64,000 bases of DNA, taken from NCBI GenBank assembly GCA_020160935.1, contig JAIUPL010000016.1, positions 62,001 to 126,000 of the forward strand, in the 5' to 3' direction. This stretch comes from Bacteroidota bacterium. Lineage in GTDB: Bacteria; Bacteroidota; Bacteroidia; Chitinophagales; Saprospiraceae. The notes under the pieces are model-generated. The model had not been told where the DNA came from. It made no database searches and saw only the letters and a list, made by a program, of their open reading frames with translations. Shown in pieces: positions 61,395 through 64,000 of the stretch. The first letter of the stretch is position 1; each line of letters opens with the position of its first letter. Both the position numbers and the translations under genes were made by a program.

Positions 61395-62876
61395 CTAAAC
61401 TGGGGGAATCGACAAGACCAGGCGGAAGCCGATGTCGTCGTTGCGGTCTGATGGATGAATAGTTTGGCGGTAAGCAGAGCGGCAGCCCCATGCATCGTCA
61501 TACCAACTACCACCTCGGAGAATGCGGGACAAGCCCTCGTCAAGCCCTGTAGGATTTATCATCGTGCCTTGTTGTAGATGTATTTGATAGCAGTCTTCGG
61601 CATACCAGTCTTCGCACCACTCACATACATTTCCACTCATGTCATACAACCCCAACGCATTACATCGAAACATGTTTACTGGTGTTGTTTTGCCATACAA
61701 TGTACCTGTGATGGAATACGGTTGTTTATATTTTTCCGATGCATCAAAGTTCATTTCAACCGGGTCGGCCACATCTTTGCCATTCCCGAACCGCACCTTC
61801 TTACCTCCCTCCCGCGCAGCATATTCCCATTCAGCCTCCGTAGGCAAGCGATAAGTTTGTCCGGATTTTTTATTCAGCGTCTCTATAAATGCTTGCGCCA
61901 TTTCCCAACTCACACTGTCAACAGGCAAATCCTCCTGCCCAGTAAAATGAGAAGGATTGTTGTCGGCGCCCATAACGGCCTTCCAAAGCCCCTGCGTCAC
62001 CGGGTATTTGCACATCCAGAAGTCATCGAGCGTAACCAGGTGTACGGGTTTCTCATGATCGCTTCCTTCTCCAAAAACATCCCCCATCTCAAAAGTCCCG
62101 CCTTTTACAAACACCATGAGTTCGTGAAAAGGATCAATCCGTCTCCGGGCCTCTGCGCTGTGCAGGCCTTTGGGGTATTTTTGAAGATACTTAAAAATAG
62201 CCTGATCCGTACCCGCGTCATTGGCAAACTCCCAATAGGTATCGTCTGCCTGAACGTCTTCCAGAAACTGGCGCGCATTTTCCGCATAAAAACCTTGCGG
62301 AAATCGGTCAAGGTATTTTTGATAGGCAGCCGGGGTGTTCATTTCCGTGGTTATTTCCCACACATCGCTGTCGGCAGTGCTGGCTTTGGCCGTAGGCGCT
62401 GCCTCGGCAACAGAGGCGCCTTTCATTTCGCCTATTATGGCCATCAAGCCCAGCATGACGTTGTGCCAGGCATCATCAAAAGTTTTCCAGGCTGAAACCG
62501 GCTTCATTCCGGTCGGCAAGCCCTGCAAGCCTGCCAGGGGTGTTTGCTGCCACAGGCAGGGCGACAAGAGTATGGGCACCACCCGAATCGATTGGGTATT
62601 GTGCCGCTCAAGGGCATGCGTTATTTCCTCGTCGTAAAAATAGTCGGAAGCCAGGGCATTAGAACTCAACAAGGCCAGCACGATGTCCGCCGACTTCAAC
62701 CTGGATTTGATCGCATCGTCCCAGGCTTCTCCTGGTTGAATTTCTCCATCGTACCATATCTTCACCTGCCCGTTGCGTTCCAGGGGCTTGATGTGCGCGC
62801 GCAAGCCATCCAGAAAAACCCGGTCTTTCTGGGAATAGGCAACAAAAATCTGGACGGGTGTTTTTTCGGCGCTCAT
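61395..62876 (-). CDS. TIR domain fused to FGE-sulfatase (C-type-lectin fold) domain
   Basis: A 493-residue cytoplasmic protein. An N-terminal TIR domain (about 8-125) has IFVAYSQKDRVFLDGLRAHI and SNALASDYFYDEEITHALE, where Glu83/Glu84 is the likely NADase glutamate. A linker (about 170-248) has two repeated helical units (YQKYLDRFPQGFYAENA, YLQKYPKGLHSAEA). The FGE-sulfatase/SUMF1-like domain (about 250-493) has GGTFEMGD, YRLPTEAEWEYAAR, YDMSGNVCEWCEDW and RILRGGSWYDDAWGCRSAYR. The closing RNDDIGFRLVL is the form of FGE domain diversified by retroelements (DGRs) in other bacteria, but no reverse transcriptase or template repeat is in the window. A binding FGE domain controlling a TIR effector is the inferred logic. 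It has its own promoter. Confidence 0.88.
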   Translation of the reverse strand: MSAEKTPVQIFVAYSQKDRVFLDGLRAHIKPLERNGQVKIWYDGEIQPGEAWDDAIKSRLKSADIVLALLSSNALASDYFYDEEITHALERHNTQSIRVVPILLSPCLWQQTPLAGLQGLPTGMKPVSAWKTFDDAWHNVMLGLMAIIGEMKGASVAEAAPTAKASTADSDVWEITTEMNTPAAYQKYLDRFPQGFYAENARQFLEDVQADDTYWEFANDAGTDQAIFKYLQKYPKGLHSAEARRRIDPFHELMVFVKGGTFEMGDVFGEGSDHEKPVHLVTLDDFWMCKYPVTQGLWKAVMGADNNPSHFTGQEDLPVDSVSWEMAQAFIETLNKKSGQTYRLPTEAEWEYAAREGGKKVRFGNGKDVADPVEMNFDASEKYKQPYSITGTLYGKTTPVNMFRCNALGLYDMSGNVCEWCEDWYAEDCYQIHLQQGTMINPTGLDEGLSRILRGGSWYDDAWGCRSAYRQTIHPSDRNDDIGFRLVLSIPPV

Positions 62877-62893
62877 GTGATTTGTATTCCGGG

Positions 62894-62923
62894 CAAAAAT
62901 AGAGAAAACGGGCAGGCTTCAAA
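62894..62923 (-). promoter_or_regulatory. Promoter of the TIR-FGE gene
   Basis: On the minus strand TTTG (62923-62920) is followed after 18 bases by TATTTTTG (62901-62894), matching TTTG-N18-20-TAnnTTTG. The -7 box ends 17 bases before the ATG, giving a leader of about ten bases. Confidence 0.65.
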
Positions 62924-62945
62924 TAATGGTTCGGATATTTTGCTG

Positions 62946-62976
62946 TTGGCGAGGACAGTAAAAGTGATTACTTTTG
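62946..62976 (+). promoter_or_regulatory. Promoter of the intact PIN toxin-antitoxin pair
   Basis: TTG (62946-62948), 20 bases, then TACTTTTG (62969-62976), 26 bases before the antitoxin ATG. It is back to back with the TIR-FGE promoter, the -33 boxes being about 23 bases apart, so binding by the antitoxin could affect both directions. Confidence 0.65.
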
Positions 62977-63002
62977 TTGAATAAACTATTACTATCCCAA
63001 TT

Positions 63003-63200
63003 ATGACAGTCATTTTTCAAATTGAAGCAATGAGCGAACTGGAAGAAATCAGTGCGTGGCTGGCTCAGCGAAAAATCGTAATTCAAAAAGTAGAATCCGG
63101 CAAAATCGGATCAGATGCTTTTTTAAAACGACTGCGCCGCTACAAAATAAACCTGCCTGTCGATTATCGGTTTAATCGCGACGAGGCCAATGAAAGGTAA
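63003..63200 (+). CDS. Small antitoxin of the PIN toxin
   Basis: A 65-residue helical protein: MTVIFQIEAMSELEEISAWL, AQRKIVIQKVESGKIGSDAF, then KRLRRYKINLPVDYRF. It overlaps the PIN gene by 11 bases, the standard VapB position, and its tail (NLPVDYRFNRDEANER) resembles toxin-binding tails. The DNA-binding family is not recognised. Promoter boxes lie just upstream. Confidence 0.72.
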   Translation: MTVIFQIEAMSELEEISAWLAQRKIVIQKVESGKIGSDAFLKRLRRYKINLPVDYRFNRDEANER

Positions 63201-63600
63201 ATGTTTTATTGACACCAATTTACTGGTATACGCCATCAGCACTGACGCTGATAAGGCCAACAAAATCGAACTGCTCTTTAGAGAGTCGTTCGATTTTCTT
63301 ATTTCCACACAAGTCGTCAACGAGTTTATCAATACTTGTCATCGTAAAAATCTGCTCCCTGTCAACGACATTCGCAGCGTGGTAGAAGATTTCCTTTCGT
63401 TTTTTGAACTGGCTATTATTCAGGAAAGCACCATTCTTCTTGCCTTGAATTTAAAAGAGCAGTACAATTTTTCTTGGTATGATGGTTTGATCGTAGCCAC
63501 TGCACTGGAAAATGATTGCACACACCTTTTTTCTGAAGATATGCAGCATGGTTTGCTGGTAGAGAAGAGGTTGGCCATTCATAATCCTTTTGTGCCATAA
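63190..63600 (+). CDS. VapC-type PIN-domain ribonuclease toxin
   Basis: A 136-residue intact PIN domain. The four acidic residues are visible: Asp8 (FIDTNLLVYAI), Glu45 (QVVNEFINTC), Asp98 (SWYDGLIVATALEND) and Asp117 (LFSEDMQHG). VapC toxins cleave tRNA or rRNA using Mg2+. Its start overlaps the antitoxin gene by 11 bases, so the two are translationally coupled. Unlike the pair at 60.8 kb this one is complete. Confidence 0.9.
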   Translation: MKGKCFIDTNLLVYAISTDADKANKIELLFRESFDFLISTQVVNEFINTCHRKNLLPVNDIRSVVEDFLSFFELAIIQESTILLALNLKEQYNFSWYDGLIVATALENDCTHLFSEDMQHGLLVEKRLAIHNPFVP

Positions 63601-63691
63601 CACGTTCCGCATAACCTTTCGGTGCCAAAAGGCTGCTGCCTCTTCTCTTCCCCCTCTACCCATTACTTGCATTTCCAACCATCCAACACCC

Positions 63692-64000
63692 ATGAAAAAA
63701 AACACCCTCGAATACGTCCATCATCTCATGGACACCGAAAACCAATACGTTCAGAAACTGAACGATATTGTAAAAGAATCGCTGGCCGAAGAATCGCTGC
63801 TTACCCACCAGTTGAAAGAAGAAGACACCGACTCAAAGGCAACCTTCGGAGAGCGTGTGGCCGACAAAGTGGCGCAGTTCGGCGGTAGTTGGACGTTCAT
63901 TTTGAGTTTCACCGGGGTACTGGTGGTGTGGATTGTTGTAAATACTGTGATACTCACCAAAGCCTTCGACCCGTACCCCTACATTCTACTCAACCTCCTG
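63692..64000 (+). CDS. DUF1003 membrane protein (cut by window end)
   Basis: The frame is open from ATG 63692 to the window edge, 103 codons. FGERVADKVAQFGGSWTFIL, then VWIVVNTVILTKAF and DPYPYILLNLL are the DUF1003 landmarks. Two or more membrane helices are expected, with an N-terminal cytoplasmic helix (MDTENQYVQKLNDIVKESL). The function of the family is not established. Confidence 0.88.
   Translation, partial: MKKNTLEYVHHLMDTENQYVQKLNDIVKESLAEESLLTHQLKEEDTDSKATFGERVADKVAQFGGSWTFILSFTGVLVVWIVVNTVILTKAFDPYPYILLNLL

Noticed and set aside
61178-61523. DGR template repeat or reverse transcriptase near the TIR-FGE gene
   Set aside because: No second copy of the variable-region-like segment and no RT motif (such as YxDD) in any gene product in the window.

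Overview
The window looks like a chromosomal segment of a Bacteroidota bacterium, most likely of the Saprospiraceae/Lewinella/Haliscomenobacter type. The lineage is inferred from gene content: three proteins with type IX secretion C-terminal sorting domains, a PorP/SprF plus PorE-like outer-membrane pair, a divergent GldM-like protein, the rpmB-rpmG-DUF4295 cluster, a Rho factor with a large disordered insert, a MurA with Asp in place of the catalytic-loop Cys, near absence of Shine-Dalgarno sequences, and promoter boxes of the TTG-N20-TAnnTTTG type. No rRNA, CRISPR array, phage or complete insertion sequence was seen. One tRNA (Arg, ACG) is present.

Layout. 1-5.9 kb: CT-rich satellite, secreted esterase, and an ECF sigma/anti-sigma pair divergent from a large TPR-CHAT protease. 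5.9-13 kb: repeat-tailed secreted protein, TonB-C protein, AI-2E permease, Na+/H+ antiporter, GT39-type membrane glycosyltransferase, GNAT acetyltransferase. 13.3-14.6 kb: DEAD-box helicase. 14.6-17.43 kb: AT-rich accessory island (BrnT toxin with an unfamiliar partner, broken abortive-infection-like gene, DUF protein, LMW-PTP-like protein) whose right edge has removed the 5' end of an ABC ATPase gene. 18.1-22.6 kb: lipoprotein and a giant ABC-2 permease/M1 aminopeptidase fusion behind two tandem operators. 22.6-23.3 kb: two MITE-like elements nested inside inverted repeats. 23.3-34.4 kb: LytTR regulator, two giant T9SS cargo proteins, and a LytS-type sensor kinase. 34.7-35.7 kb: ribosomal protein operon headed by tRNA-Arg. 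35.8-41.4 kb: subtilase, metal-receptor protein, MpaB-type oxygenase, two-lipoyl E2 acyltransferase. 41.6-51.4 kb: PorE-like/PorP pair, MOSC protein, rho, serS, murA. 51.4-54.1 kb: second AT-rich accessory patch with broken genes. 54.1-60.7 kb: DUF3667, HxlR/DoxX pair, luciferase-like oxidoreductase, GldM-like protein, beta-helix lipoprotein. 60.7-64 kb: defence-flavoured end with a broken VapBC, a TIR-FGE fusion, an intact VapBC and a DUF1003 gene cut by the window edge.

The most distinctive signal is not a gene. Most gene 3' ends carry inverted repeats made from tandem copies of a short word. The word differs from locus to locus, but the architecture is shared: arms of roughly 30 to 65 bp that match almost perfectly, separated by a loop that is usually short, with the feet placed on or inside stop codons. 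In several places the repeats supply the stop codon, a C-terminal peptide, a transmembrane helix or even a start codon. They probably act as bidirectional terminators, but how they arise and stay matched is unclear. Beside them are simpler palindromes built around a TTTTTGAAA-like loop, a MITE family, and a dispersed ~55 bp sequence that borders accessory genes.
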